64,000 bases of DNA from Balaenoptera acutorostrata (taxonomy: Eukaryota > Chordata > Mammalia > Artiodactyla > Balaenopteridae): contig NC_080077.1 of assembly GCF_949987535.1 (NCBI RefSeq), forward strand, positions 33,631,389 to 33,695,388, written 5' to 3'. Positions 59,201 to 64,000 of the stretch are shown in pieces; within the stretch, counting starts at the first letter, position 1; every line of letters begins with the position of its first letter. Made by a program: the position numbers and the translations under genes. The notes beneath the pieces were generated by a model. It was not told the origin of the DNA, did not search any database, and saw only the letters and a program-made list of their open reading frames with translations.

Positions 59201-62200
59201 TGGGTAGTGGTAGTGCAATAGCATTCAAAACTTCGTGAAATCCAGTTTACATGTCACTGTAATCAGTTTTCCTTTATTTATATATGAAATAGATGTTAAA
59301 TTTGGGATTGTACCTGTTAAGAATGCCAAACTCAGAACGTTCTTCTGTTTATACACAGCTGATTTCTCGCATTGAAGAGGGAGGTTTGGAAACCGAAGGC
59401 CTCTTAAGGATACCTGGAGCTGCCGTTCGAATCAAGGTAATTTCTTGGTTCTACTCATCTAAAACTTGTTTGTTTAATTATATTTTTGTATTTTAAAAGC
59501 CAACTTGTCCTCCCTTCCCCTTCTTCCCATTTTAGAAGACAAAATAGACCAAAACCCTCTTAACATTCAGTTTATATTTAGTTTTTCTACAGGCTCTTCT
59601 GATTTTTGTAAGTTTTGATTTTTTTTCCCAAAATCACGCTATTACCTGTAATATTACTGTGATAAATAAAGAGACAAATGATTTTAATCTCTCTACTGTG
59701 CAGACGTAAAATAGGAACTAAAGTAAACAAGCAAAAAACAAGGGTAGTTCTGTCCCTCTGATGAAAAGAGAACATGGTGAGTCAAAATATTCAGAGTGGG
59801 CTGGTGACAGCTTTAGTCAGCATGAGTAACAGCAATTGAATTGTTTTTTTTTTTAAAAGGGCAGGATGATAAACTCCACCAGGTGAGCAGAGTAGGAGAC
59901 TTGATATTAGTCCCCCTGCATTATCAGTCTTAGTGAGCTGGCAAAATGAGACTGTCTAAACCACTCTTCTGACTGTTACAGTTCTTTGGCTCACTGGATC
60001 CAAGGGTAGCCTGGGTCTGGCTTTTGAAAGAGGCAGGGGGATTCCCAGCCTTCCCAATTGGAGTCCCCTATCTCCCTCCCCTGCTTTCTTTTCTCTCAAG
60101 ATGACATTTCCTTCCCACTGTCCATGGATGCGGTATACCTTCCTCCTTTCTCTGCTCCCCAGCTCCTGTGCTAGGGAATAAAGTATCCAGTGAATGCATG
60201 GTACAAGTAGAATTACCCTACAGATGATGCATACTTCGTACGCCTCCCCAGGGTTTTGCATTGTACAGGGGCCGCATACTTGGAATTGTAGCTCTATCTG
60301 GAAAATTTATCCAGGGAGAATTTTTGGTTAGCGGTCATTAACAACCTCCTTTACCCTTATCCTCCAAATTCAGCTCCAGCTCTAAAAAGATAACACTCAT
60401 TGCTGCCCACATCCAATATTTCGTCGTCCTGAATTTGTAAACCCAAGAAGAAATAGGATGGGGGAAGAGATATACTCTGTTGATTTCCTTAAGATATATT
60501 GGGTATGACATCTTTAGAGCTGGATCGGGAAGAAATGACTCTTGGTGGTTGTACACTCTCCTTGCCTGTGACTGTGGCTGTGATGCGTCCAGGACTGGAT
60601 TACTGTTCATAGGTTCCACAGTTTGCATCACCTGCTGATTTCAATAAGCTTCCTCAATTTAGGCGGACAGTTTCAGCCTACTTGCCTCTTACTACCTAGT
60701 GATCTCAGTTTAATAGGATTTGAGTAACCTGATATATACCCTGCTCACAAATGTCATTCAGCTTGTGTCCCCTGGGTCTGCTGTCTGGTGCACAGAGGTC
60801 CCTGAAACTGTTTTGGTGCTCTTGTAAGTTTGATACGTGGCCACTGTCTCACTTCATTTGCTGATACCTGCGGCAGTTTCACCACCAGTCTATCAGGGAC
60901 GTTGTGTGTGATTGGGAGACGAGTTCTGTTGAGAAGTAAATTCTCTTACAGAGCAAGAGTCCCTCAGAAACCAGTAACGTGACTTCATATTACCCATCTC
61001 AGCAAGAATACGGCCTCTCAGGTCACTGTTCACGGCCCACATTAGCAGAATGCGACGGCCAACTCACAAGAGTCATAAGCACGTTTACTTTGCCATACAA
61101 GAGTGGATATGATGCGGATTTTACATTTTGACCAGATAGCTGGCAGAGGGATGAGTTCAACTACATGTACTTTCTTAGAAAGTCGATTAAGTGGATTCAT
61201 CTGGCTCAACTCTTCAACACAGCCTCTTGTCACAGACTGAATGATGCAGCAGCTGGTCTGTTATAAATAATTTAAAGATAATGTGCAAAATTTTGGGTTG
61301 TCTTTCTTCTCCCCTCCCCACCACATTTCTTGGACTCTCCTCCCTCCCTCCCCCTCTCCCCTCCGCCTCTGTCCTCCTCTCCTTCCCCTTCCCTTCTCTT
61401 TCCTCTTTTCCCTCTCCTTCCTTCTCTCTCCCCGTTTCCCCTTCTCCCTCTTCCTCAGGCCTTCTCTCCTTTCCTTTCTTCCTTCACTCCCTCCCCCCGC
61501 ACCTTCTCGCATCCCTCTCTCCTTCCAACTTTCTTTCCCCTACCCCCAATTTCTGGGTTCACCTTTTGTATTTCACCAATTACAAAAGTAATTGGGGTAG
61601 AGGATGGAATTGTGTTGGGAAGGGAAAGTGTAATAAATTTACCTTACAGGAAAAACAAAGAATGTTCCTTGGGAGAACAGTTTCAAATATTAGAAGGAAG
61701 TGACAGAAACTTGGAAGGATTTCTAACATAATAGGAGTTATGCCACAGTGGAAAAGCATATAGAAGATAGTAATTATGAAACTAAATTGATTTATTATTA
61801 ATAATTTGGCAAATTTTGTAGAGTCCTTGAGGTAAATGAACTAGGTATTTCTAATTCTGCAAGGACTCCAGCTGCTTTTGGCAGCTGGCAGCAGCATGGC
61901 TGGGTCACTGACAGCCTGTGCATTTAAGACAGGTATACTGATGTATTTTCGTGCCTCATTTGCTATAGAATTTGGTTTTCCATTTCCCAGAGGTGACTAA
62001 TCAGAGGTGGCCTTCTGCTTTAGGTCCAGAGATTGATTATGTATTTTGTTATGTAACGTACTTCTAAATAATTTAAAATATAGACTTGTTTTCTTAATGT
62101 TTTTTTAAAAGTTGGTGAAAAATTATAGTATCTAAGTAAAGCCCCCAAATGTAAAGGCTATTTTTTTTTAATAGTAATCTTTATTTATTTATTTATTTAT

Positions 62201-62942
62201 TTTTATATTTATTTTTGGCTGTGTTGGGTCTTCGTTTCTGTGCGAGGGCTTTCTCTAGTTGCGGCAAGCGGGGACCACTCTTCATCGCGGTGCGCGGGCC
62301 TCTCACTATCGCGGCCTCTCTTGTTGCGGAGCACAGGCTCCAGACGTGCAGGCTCAGTAGTTGTGGCTCACGGGCCTAGTTGCTCCGCGGCAGGTGGGAT
62401 CTTCCCAGACCAGGGCTTGAACCCGTGTCCCCTGCACTAGCAGGCAGACTCTCAACCACTGCACCACCAGGGAAGCCCAAGGCTATTTTAACTAATCTTT
62501 TAATTCAGGCTTTACTGCTTAAGGTTTGTTGCATGTCCAGGAAAACGTGTAAAGTTTCAGAATTTTGGGCCTTGGTTATCATTTTCATTGGTGAAGTACA
62601 CTTGGGGTGGGAGGAGTAGTATTTTTCTGAGTAATAGAGAAGTGTTGGCCTTTAGTATTTTCAGATGTCTTTTCAAAAGAGTAGAATCTCTTATAAAGTG
62701 GGAAGTATATCCGTCTCAGCAGGAAAAAAAAAAACATGCACTTACTGGTAGTTTTTTTTTCTCTCTTTCTTCTGCCTTTCAGAATCTTTGCCAAGAACTG
62801 GAAGCAAAGTTTTATGAAGGGACTTTTAATTGGGAAGGTGTTAAGCAGCATGATGCCGCCAGCCTGCTGAAGCTCTTCATCCGGGAGCTGCCCCAGCCAC
62901 TGCTCAGTGTAGAATATCTCAAAGCCTTTCAGGCTGTCCAGA
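29643..62942 (+). CDS. ARHGAP18: ARHGAP18 (Rho GTPase-activating protein 18), partial gene, eight internal coding exons
   Basis: Joined exons: 29643-29839, 33268-33506, 37184-37247, 41554-41732, 52686-52851, 55010-55101, 59359-59436, 62783-62942. All eight introns whose ends are visible start with GT and end with AG, and codon phases match across every junction. The frame stays open for 1175 nt. From family knowledge, ARHGAP18 stimulates GTP hydrolysis on RhoA/RhoC in the cytosol and at the cell cortex, limiting stress fibres and shaping cell edges. The translation matches what I recall of human ARHGAP18 (663 residues) almost continuously from about residue 39 to 430, including [18 protein letters not shown], the Q-rich [20 protein letters not shown] block and the start of the RhoGAP fold. 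The initiator exon, the end of the RhoGAP domain and the C-terminal tail are outside the window. Close paralogues are ARHGAP28 and ARHGAP40, but the N-terminal region fits ARHGAP18. Confidence 0.95.
29840..30965 (+). other. ARHGAP18 intron 2, first part
   Basis: Donor gtaata. A C/T-rich run follows at 29861-29899 and a T-run at about 30751-30773. No exon or named repeat. The retained-intron frame stops at 29899-29901. Confidence 0.6.
30983..31307 (-). mobile_element. CHR-2-type SINE, long subtype
   Basis: Perfect 17-bp target-site repeats tcaacagaagacttctt at 30966-30982 and 31308-31324. Head on the right (accaccagggaggc). Antisense to the gene in intron 2. Confidence 0.95.
31325..32179 (+). 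other. ARHGAP18 intron 2, middle part
   Basis: Nothing recognised apart from ordinary AT-rich intron. 31980-32110 may be an old L2/MIR3-like remnant ('ctggcatgcagaatgcctggcac'). Confidence 0.4.
32180..32370 (-). repeat. MIR, antisense
   Basis: 'gttcttcccatgtgacattctcac...tttacagatgagaaaacagag...gagactcagccaaagtgacatgg' is a reverse-strand MIR. Confidence 0.7.
32435..32560 (-). mobile_element. Short tRNA-Glu-type SINE (CHR-1-like)
   Basis: Poly(T) tail, 'ggccacgccacctggcatat', 'ccctgaccagggatcgaacc' (B box complement) and 'ttaaccactggactgccagg'. Diverged target-site repeats aatcatcaacagat / aatcgtcagtagat at 32421-32434 and 32562-32575 suggest an older insertion than the CHR-2 copies. Confidence 0.85.
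32576..33267 (+). other. ARHGAP18 intron 2, last part
   Basis: No repeat or extra exon seen. Ends with the exon 3 acceptor tttctctgttgtcttag. Confidence 0.55.
33268..33506 (+). CDS. ARHGAP18: ARHGAP18 exon 3
   Basis: 239 nt. The acceptor is ttgtcttag and the donor gtaggt at 33507. Two bases complete the Glu codon from exon 2, and the exon ends in phase 0. It encodes the strongly conserved block [20 protein letters not shown], then [20 protein letters not shown] and the basic/glutamine-rich [20 protein letters not shown]. The segment is predicted mostly helical. The last residues (GSKERE) differ from the human version as I remember it, in the part that joins the variable linker. It lies upstream of the RhoGAP domain. 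Confidence 0.95.
33507..34414 (+). other. ARHGAP18 intron 3, first part
   Basis: Contains an L2-3'-end-like remnant at about 33950-34025 ('agcacttagcacggtgcctagcacatag'). The rest is unassigned. Confidence 0.45.
34415..34600 (-). repeat. MIR, antisense
   Basis: 'aacgcttactgtgccgacta...tcccatttcatccttagagctgtcctgtgagtgaggtacc...agtcacttgctcagtgg' is a diverged reverse-strand MIR. Confidence 0.7.
34601..35442 (+). other. ARHGAP18 intron 3, unassigned
   Basis: Ordinary intron with a G-run at 35100-35114. No gene or repeat recognised. Confidence 0.5.
35445..35610. mobile_element. Tigger/pogo-type nonautonomous DNA transposon
   Basis: Left terminus cagtgggccctccatatcc after a TA dinucleotide, right terminus 'gatactaagagatgactg'. 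The interior has 'ataagggacttgagcatgct' and 'gtatccgcaaggg', familiar from mammalian Tigger-derived MITEs. Confidence 0.8.
35611..36454 (+). other. ARHGAP18 intron 3, unassigned
   Basis: No named repeat. Short ORFs on both strands look random. Confidence 0.5.
36455..36890 (-). repeat. Old L1 3' region (L1M-type), antisense
   Basis: 'ttattgagagagaattcaccaag', 'accctcacaatccattttagcacc', 'atcatctccaaaagaaaccccat', 'tgtagcatgtacctgtacttt', 'ttattgcagaataatatttc' match the familiar reverse-strand 3' end of older mammalian L1. Confidence 0.8.
36905..37040 (+). repeat. LINE-2 3' end
   Basis: 'tcttgatggcagggacactcttg...ccccacagggcttagtag...gtttattggatgattg' follows the L2 terminus. Confidence 0.6.
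37184..37247 (+). CDS. ARHGAP18: ARHGAP18 exon 4 (small linker exon)
   Basis: 64 nt. The acceptor is ttctatctttag and the donor gtaagt at 37248. It starts in phase 0 and leaves one base (g) for the next exon. It encodes [20 protein letters not shown] followed by Asp. The sequence is polar and low in hydrophobic residues, so it is a flexible linker. The exon length is not a multiple of three, so skipping it would shift the frame. Identity rests on ESQS-RT-ENKYQG matching ARHGAP18 and on perfect phase fit with both neighbours. Confidence 0.9.
37248..37464 (+). other. ARHGAP18 intron 4, start
   Basis: Donor gtaagt, then plain intron sequence up to a MIR. Confidence 0.6.
37465..37685 (-). repeat. 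MIR, antisense
   Basis: 'atgcttaccatgtgccaggtactagg...actctatgtagtacatattg...ctttcccaaggccacacagctagtaatggg' is a clear reverse-strand MIR. Confidence 0.88.
37686..40199 (+). other. ARHGAP18 intron 4, mostly unassigned
   Basis: Only feature is a purine-pyrimidine alternating TG/TA tract at 38268-38355. The rest is AT-rich intron with no exon or named repeat. Confidence 0.5.
38268..38355. repeat. Alternating TG/TA/CA tract
   Basis: Imperfect 'acacacacacgtatgtgcat...gtgtgtgcatgtgtgtgtat' of alternating purine and pyrimidine, a sequence type able to form Z-DNA. Confidence 0.8.
40200..40350. repeat. Old DNA-transposon-like repeat, unnamed
   Basis: 'gcaaggcccagtgaaaactgaaaatg...ttgttcaaattgcgagacggcaacagtagagcattaaaccc...ggggccccgccgagcac' looks like a familiar mammalian hAT-type MITE. 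Family not assigned. Confidence 0.5.
40351..41553 (+). other. ARHGAP18 intron 4, last part
   Basis: AT-rich, no recognised element. Ends with a strong polypyrimidine tract and cag acceptor for exon 5. Confidence 0.5.
41554..41732 (+). CDS. ARHGAP18: ARHGAP18 exon 5
   Basis: 179 nt. The acceptor is ctctttttcccag and the donor gtacgt at 41733; it ends in phase 0. It encodes an acidic, Pro/Glu/Ser-rich linker ([20 protein letters not shown]), then the better conserved [20 protein letters not shown] and a lysine-rich end (SKGDDALLP). The first third appears longer and more divergent than the human sequence as I recall it, which fits an unstructured linker. An antisense SINE starts only about 56 nt after the donor. 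Confidence 0.93.
41789..42085 (-). mobile_element. CHR-2-type SINE, short subtype, just after exon 5
   Basis: Target-site repeats tcatcagcttttt at 41776-41788 and 42086-42098. The T-rich tail of the antisense copy starts 56 nt downstream of the exon 5 donor. Confidence 0.95.
42099..43286 (-). repeat. Old L1 (L1M-type) 3' region, antisense, part 1
   Basis: 'caatattgtccttaatatca', 'ttgatttttctttaatgttttg', 'gatgatgtttatgcctctcattgc', 'ttaaggagacgttcaccgg', 'cctgaaacaataattagac' match the reverse strand of an old L1 3' UTR. It continues after the insertion at 43303. Confidence 0.7.
43303..43461 (+). mobile_element. Short L1 3' UTR insertion, sense
   Basis: 'gatgaaccggtttgcagggc...gagacacagatgtagagaac...tgacatgtatacactgatgtg...ggatgactaataagaa' is a cetartiodactyl L1 3' UTR with an A tail. 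Target-site repeats aaaaaatacatttact at 43287-43302 and 43462-43477. Confidence 0.88.
43478..43709 (-). repeat. Old L1 (L1M-type), antisense, part 2
   Basis: 'agcatagtataatgaactcc...catgactagtcctgtcctatacat...atttcagtatgtgtttcaaaaagataaagag' continues the old L1 pattern. The SINE at 43719 interrupts it. Confidence 0.7.
43719..44085 (+). mobile_element. CHR-2-type SINE, long subtype
   Basis: Head 'ggcttcccaggtggctcagtgg', A-rich tail. Target-site repeats acatatcca at 43710-43718 and 44086-44094. Confidence 0.93.
44095..44280 (-). repeat. Old L1 (L1M-type), antisense, part 3
   Basis: 'gtctaatcagtgttcaaatttc...cagtttgtttgcatcaggatccagataaggttcatacattgcacttggttgata' resumes the same old L1 after the SINE. 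Confidence 0.75.
44281..44430 (+). repeat. C/T-rich low-complexity tract
   Basis: Near-pure pyrimidine on the top strand (tccctcc, ctctctctttctctg, ctccctttctccctcc), grown within the old L1. Confidence 0.9.
44431..45424 (+). other. ARHGAP18 intron 5, probable old L1 remnants
   Basis: 44431-44520 still fits the old L1 ('tgttgaagaaacctgg'). The rest to 45424 is AT-rich without a secure family. No exon. Confidence 0.4.
45425..45900 (-). repeat. Old L1 (L1M-type) 3' region, antisense
   Basis: 'gtccaaaagtcagaattaaaa', 'gtatgtcttggagatcactc', 'tacattgtaccccattgtgagg', 'acatctagattgtttccagg' are the usual reverse-strand L1 3' phrases. Confidence 0.75.
45901..46339 (+). other. ARHGAP18 intron 5, unassigned
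   Basis: Around 46080-46260 may be a decayed L2 ('ttgtgccccaagcttaaaatgaccttccc'). Nothing else seen. Confidence 0.4.
46357..46687 (-). mobile_element. CHR-2-type SINE, long subtype
   Basis: Target-site repeats tccatgtatttatttat at 46340-46356 and 46688-46704. (ATTT)n tail left, head right. Confidence 0.95.
46705..49657 (+). other. ARHGAP18 intron 5, mostly unassigned
   Basis: Contains a likely reverse-strand MIR at about 47150-47280, (AAAT)n at 48515-48538 and an old mammalian repeat at about 48905-49045 ('cagggatacagaggtgattaagacatggctcctgtccttgca'). The rest carries no recognised element or exon. Confidence 0.45.
49744..50137 (+). pseudogene. COX6C: COX6C processed pseudogene
   Basis: Intronless copy of the mRNA for cytochrome c oxidase subunit 6C, a small inner-membrane subunit of complex IV. 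The frame from 49788 reads SALMKPQ..GLLAKNL, stop (49836-49838), then [12 protein letters not shown]. After a frameshift near 49900 it reads KKAYTDFY and DFEEMKKAG to a stop at 49990-49992. The expected start codon is not intact. The 3' UTR ('tggaagttggtcactgacct', 'catgaataag') also fits COX6C. Diverged target-site repeats (about 49723-49743 and 50138-50158, sharing gcttttctttatgtcagt-like sequence) show L1-mediated insertion into the hAT. A stop, a frameshift and a lost start make it nonfunctional. Confidence 0.87.
50389..50780 (-). mobile_element. CHR-2-type SINE, long subtype, inside the tail of another SINE
   Basis: Target-site repeats tactttttttttt at 50376-50388 and 50781-50793. Long (T/A)n tail on the left. 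The T-rich target is the tail of the SINE at 50794-51128. Confidence 0.9.
50794..51128 (-). mobile_element. CHR-2-type SINE, short subtype, with (CTTT)n tail
   Basis: Body 50866-51128 with head on the right. Its tail is a (CTTT)n microsatellite that originally continued to 50376 before the second SINE split it. Target-site repeats appear to be ctcat-ctact at 50370 and ctcatatctatt at 51129. Confidence 0.88.
50813..50866 (+). repeat. (CTTT)n microsatellite
   Basis: About 13 CTTT units, grown from the A-rich tail of an antisense SINE. Confidence 0.97.
51344..51744 (+). other. ARHGAP18 intron 5, unassigned
   Basis: AT-rich intron, nothing recognised. Confidence 0.5.
51745..52085 (-). repeat. 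MIR, antisense, expanded by an internal C/T tract
   Basis: Left part 'gtgccaggcatttaaacctcacaacagccctctgaattaggtgg' and right part 'cccattttacagaaagg...agtcacacacagctaggcag' are adjacent in MIR. Here about 150 bp of C/T-rich sequence lies between them. Confidence 0.8.
51832..51990 (+). repeat. C/T-rich low-complexity tract inside a MIR
   Basis: Almost pure pyrimidine on the sense strand of ARHGAP18, with irregular ccctccc/cttccc units. It gives spurious Pro/Ser-rich and Gly/Arg/Glu-rich ORFs. Confidence 0.93.
52160..52260. repeat. AT-rich imperfect palindromic tract
   Basis: Dense atatat/tatata with several inverted repeats (e.g. atatataatattgtatatat). Able to form hairpins. About 430-530 bp upstream of exon 6. 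Confidence 0.8.
52261..52685 (+). other. ARHGAP18 intron 5, last part
   Basis: C/T-rich at 52290-52340, then ordinary intron to the exon 6 acceptor. No other element seen. Confidence 0.5.
52686..52851 (+). CDS. ARHGAP18: ARHGAP18 exon 6
   Basis: 166 nt. The acceptor is ttattttattag and the donor gtaatt at 52852; it leaves one base for exon 7. It encodes [20 protein letters not shown] then [20 protein letters not shown] and ends KAVKIKTK. The middle is a strongly amphipathic helix typical of the segment just before the RhoGAP fold in the ARHGAP18/28/40 group. It follows the longest intron in the window (10.95 kb). Confidence 0.95.
52852..55009 (+). other. ARHGAP18 intron 6
   Basis: 2.16 kb without a clear transposon, except a weak L2-end-like piece at about 54785-54925 ('ttaggtgctcaataaatagttgttgga'). 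No extra exon supported. Confidence 0.5.
55010..55101 (+). CDS. ARHGAP18: ARHGAP18 exon 7 (start of RhoGAP domain)
   Basis: 92 nt. The acceptor is ctattgcag and the donor gtaagt at 55102; it ends in phase 0. It encodes [20 protein letters not shown] followed by [11 protein letters not shown]. 'F-VPL--LLE-D' followed by 'IPLIFQK' is the standard opening of the RhoGAP fold (compare 'FGVPL' and 'IPLVL' in other family members). Confidence 0.95.
55102..56214 (+). other. ARHGAP18 intron 7, first part
   Basis: Unassigned. A 113-codon open frame at 55734-56075 has no recognisable family or codon bias and no splice context, so it is not called. Confidence 0.5.
56215..56710. repeat. Mammalian interspersed repeat with (TATC)n
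   Basis: Starts 'ttctccagagaaacagaacc' and ends 'ccttgttgacacatcag...', with 'ttactcaaagtctactgatt' and 'ttaatcacatctaaaaatac' inside. This is a common mammalian repeat that I cannot name with certainty, probably an old L1 3' end. Confidence 0.6.
56260..56310 (+). repeat. (TATC)n / (TGTC)n microsatellite
   Basis: About nine to ten CTAT units followed by three CTGT units inside the repeat above. Confidence 0.97.
56711..59358 (+). other. ARHGAP18 intron 7, last part
   Basis: Very AT-rich, no named element apart from an A-run at 58353-58370 and a short (AAAC)n at about 58756-58772. Ends with the exon 8 acceptor. Confidence 0.5.
59359..59436 (+). CDS. ARHGAP18: ARHGAP18 exon 8 (arginine finger)
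   Basis: 78 nt, exactly 26 codons, phase 0 on both sides. The acceptor is tttatacacag and the donor gtaatt at 59437. It encodes [20 protein letters not shown] then AAVRIK. The motif [10 protein letters not shown] carries the catalytic arginine finger. Its codon is agg at 59407-59409. In RhoGAPs this Arg enters the active site of the bound Rho GTPase. Because the exon is symmetrical, skipping it would keep frame but remove the finger and inactivate the enzyme. Full catalytic identity is kept here. Confidence 0.95.
59437..61304 (+). other. ARHGAP18 intron 8, first part
   Basis: No transposon or exon recognised. Open frames on both strands are under 102 codons and not family-like. Confidence 0.5.
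61305..61535 (+). repeat. C/T-rich low-complexity tract
   Basis: About 230 bp of near-pure pyrimidine on the sense strand (ctccctccctccccctctcc and similar). All frames in it stay open by composition only, giving up to 140-codon false ORFs. Confidence 0.93.
61536..62153 (+). other. ARHGAP18 intron 8, unassigned
   Basis: Nothing recognised. Confidence 0.5.
62165..62478 (-). mobile_element. CHR-2-type SINE, short subtype
   Basis: Target-site repeats aaggctatttt at 62154-62164 and 62479-62489. Tail left, head right. About 300 nt upstream of exon 9. Confidence 0.95.
62783..62942 (+). CDS. ARHGAP18: ARHGAP18 exon 9 (RhoGAP core)
   Basis: 160 nt. The acceptor is tctgcctttcag and the donor gtaagt at 62943. 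It encodes [20 protein letters not shown], then [20 protein letters not shown] and [13 protein letters not shown]. '[16 protein letters not shown]' holds the conserved Lys and Arg of the RhoGAP core helix that stabilise the arginine finger and contact Rho. One base (a) is left for the next exon, which is past the window end. Confidence 0.95.
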
Positions 62943-63714
62943 GTAAGTGCCATCCCTCCCTGAAGCAGTCCTTGTGTTGGTTCCATCCATATTAGTTGCT
63001 GTAATGATATTTTGCATCACGAAGATATATTTGGATAGACATCTTTACTCACTGATGTCAGCGAGTACTCAGATGCCACATGATGTTTTCCTTTACTTTT
63101 ATAAATATGCATCTCTGAGTAAATAGATAATAGAATGTTCTCTTTGGGTACGGATTAATTGCATGCCCTTTAAGCAATACAATATACATATTTTCGTGTT
63201 AAAACCTGGAAACTTCACACTTCTTTTTTAATAGGATGAATCACGTAAGCTCTGTGATACATTTTTCTTTCCAAGTGTTAAAAGCAACACTTACTGGAGA
63301 AGCTGTGGATTAACAGTTATCCTAAAAGCACAAGGAGATACGGCAGAGTCTGTGATTATTTCCTGAAAAATGAACTTCTGAAATTGTCATGCAGAAACAT
63401 GGAACAAATCATTTGGCTGCCTCATTGGTTAGGGGGCAACTTTCCAGTTTGTGGTCTTAGGCAAGCTCCAAATTAATGTCTCGAGTAGTTCTCAATTCCT
63501 TTCCAGTGAACGGAGAGAGCTGATGAGGTACTTATACTGGCATAATTACACCTTTTAGTCATAGAGACCATCAAAAAAGGAAGAATGCTGTCACCACATT
63601 CTAGTGACCAAACCATACTTTAAGTTCCAAATTGGACCACTTTTGAGAGTGAAAGGGAGGCACTATTAATGATTATGCTGAACTAAAGTGTCAACCAGAA
63701 CTGTTCCAGGCTAT
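62943..63714 (+). other. ARHGAP18 intron 9, first part
   Basis: Donor gtaagt, then unassigned intron sequence. Confidence 0.55.
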
Positions 63715-64000
63715 TCTTTTATTTTTAATTGAGGTATAATTGACATACAATATTATATTAGTTTCATACGTACAATGTAATGATTCGATATTTGTATATA
63801 TTGCAAAATGATCATCATAATATGTCTACTTAACATCTGTCACCATACATAATTACAGAAAAATTTTTGCTTGTGATGAGAACTTTTAAGATCTACTCTT
63901 AGTAACTTTCAAATATGCAATATAGTGTTATTAACTATAGTTGCCATGCTGTACATTATTTCCCCAGGACTTATTTATTTTATAACTGGAAGTTTGTACC
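63715..64000 (-). repeat. Old L1 3' end, antisense, runs off the window
   Basis: 'ttaattgaggtataattgac', 'caaaatgatcatcataatatg', 'gttattaactatagttgccatgctgtacatt' are standard reverse-strand phrases of older mammalian L1 3' UTRs. Confidence 0.9.

Noticed and set aside
61281..61731. Open frames of 102-140 codons rich in Pro/Ser, and Gly/Arg/Glu on the other strand
   Set aside because: Produced by the C/T-rich tract. No start context, domain or splice support.
1..64000. CRISPR arrays, operons, phage or endogenous retroviral genes
   Set aside because: No regularly spaced repeats, no ribosome-binding-site-led gene clusters, and no LTR pairs or retroviral gag/pol/env-like frames were seen. The only reverse-transcribing element with ORFs is L1.

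Overview
This window is nuclear DNA of a placental mammal, almost certainly a cetacean. It carries 13 copies of the about 290-360 bp tRNA-derived SINE that starts 'ggcttccctggtggcgcagtgg' and continues with the cetacean (CHR-2-type) body, not the ruminant Bov-tA body. It also has two short tRNA-Glu-type SINEs, young cetartiodactyl L1 3' ends, and older mammalian layers (L2, MIR, MER20, Tigger and hAT elements, old L1). No BovB was seen.

Only one functional gene is visible. It is ARHGAP18, a Rho GTPase-activating protein, on the + strand. Eight consecutive internal coding exons (29643-62942) are bounded by GT/AG sites. Their phases all join, giving 1175 nt of uninterrupted reading frame (about 391 codons). 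The first exon(s) and promoter lie upstream of base 1. The C-terminal half of the RhoGAP domain and the tail lie past base 64000. The RhoGAP domain begins in exon 7, the arginine finger is in exon 8, and the LLKLFIREL helix is in exon 9.

Layout: 1-2235 is a degraded antisense L1 (complete ORF1 with a frameshift, and the N-terminal ORF2 endonuclease) split by a SINE. 2.2-29.6 kb is intron 1, with scattered MIR, L2, SINE and DNA transposon copies and several long stretches with nothing recognisable (15.9-16.9 kb, 18.3-24.7 kb, 26.2-29.6 kb). 29.6-63 kb alternates short exons and long introns. The 11 kb intron between exons 5 and 6 is the most repeat-rich. It holds a four-layer nested insertion at 49658-51335: an old hAT transposon carrying a COX6C processed pseudogene and a SINE whose tail received a second SINE. 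The window ends inside an old antisense L1.

No bacterial-type system, CRISPR array, operon or functional RNA gene is present, and I found no new protein system. The points worth following are structural: a SINE with an apparent 3' transduction, a retroinsertion made only of poly(A), a duplicated 51-bp intronic segment, a C/T-rich expansion inside a MIR, two inverted copies of one hAT family, and a few candidate regulatory spots. Family names come from pattern recognition without a database. Exon numbers assume one upstream coding exon, as I recall for human ARHGAP18.
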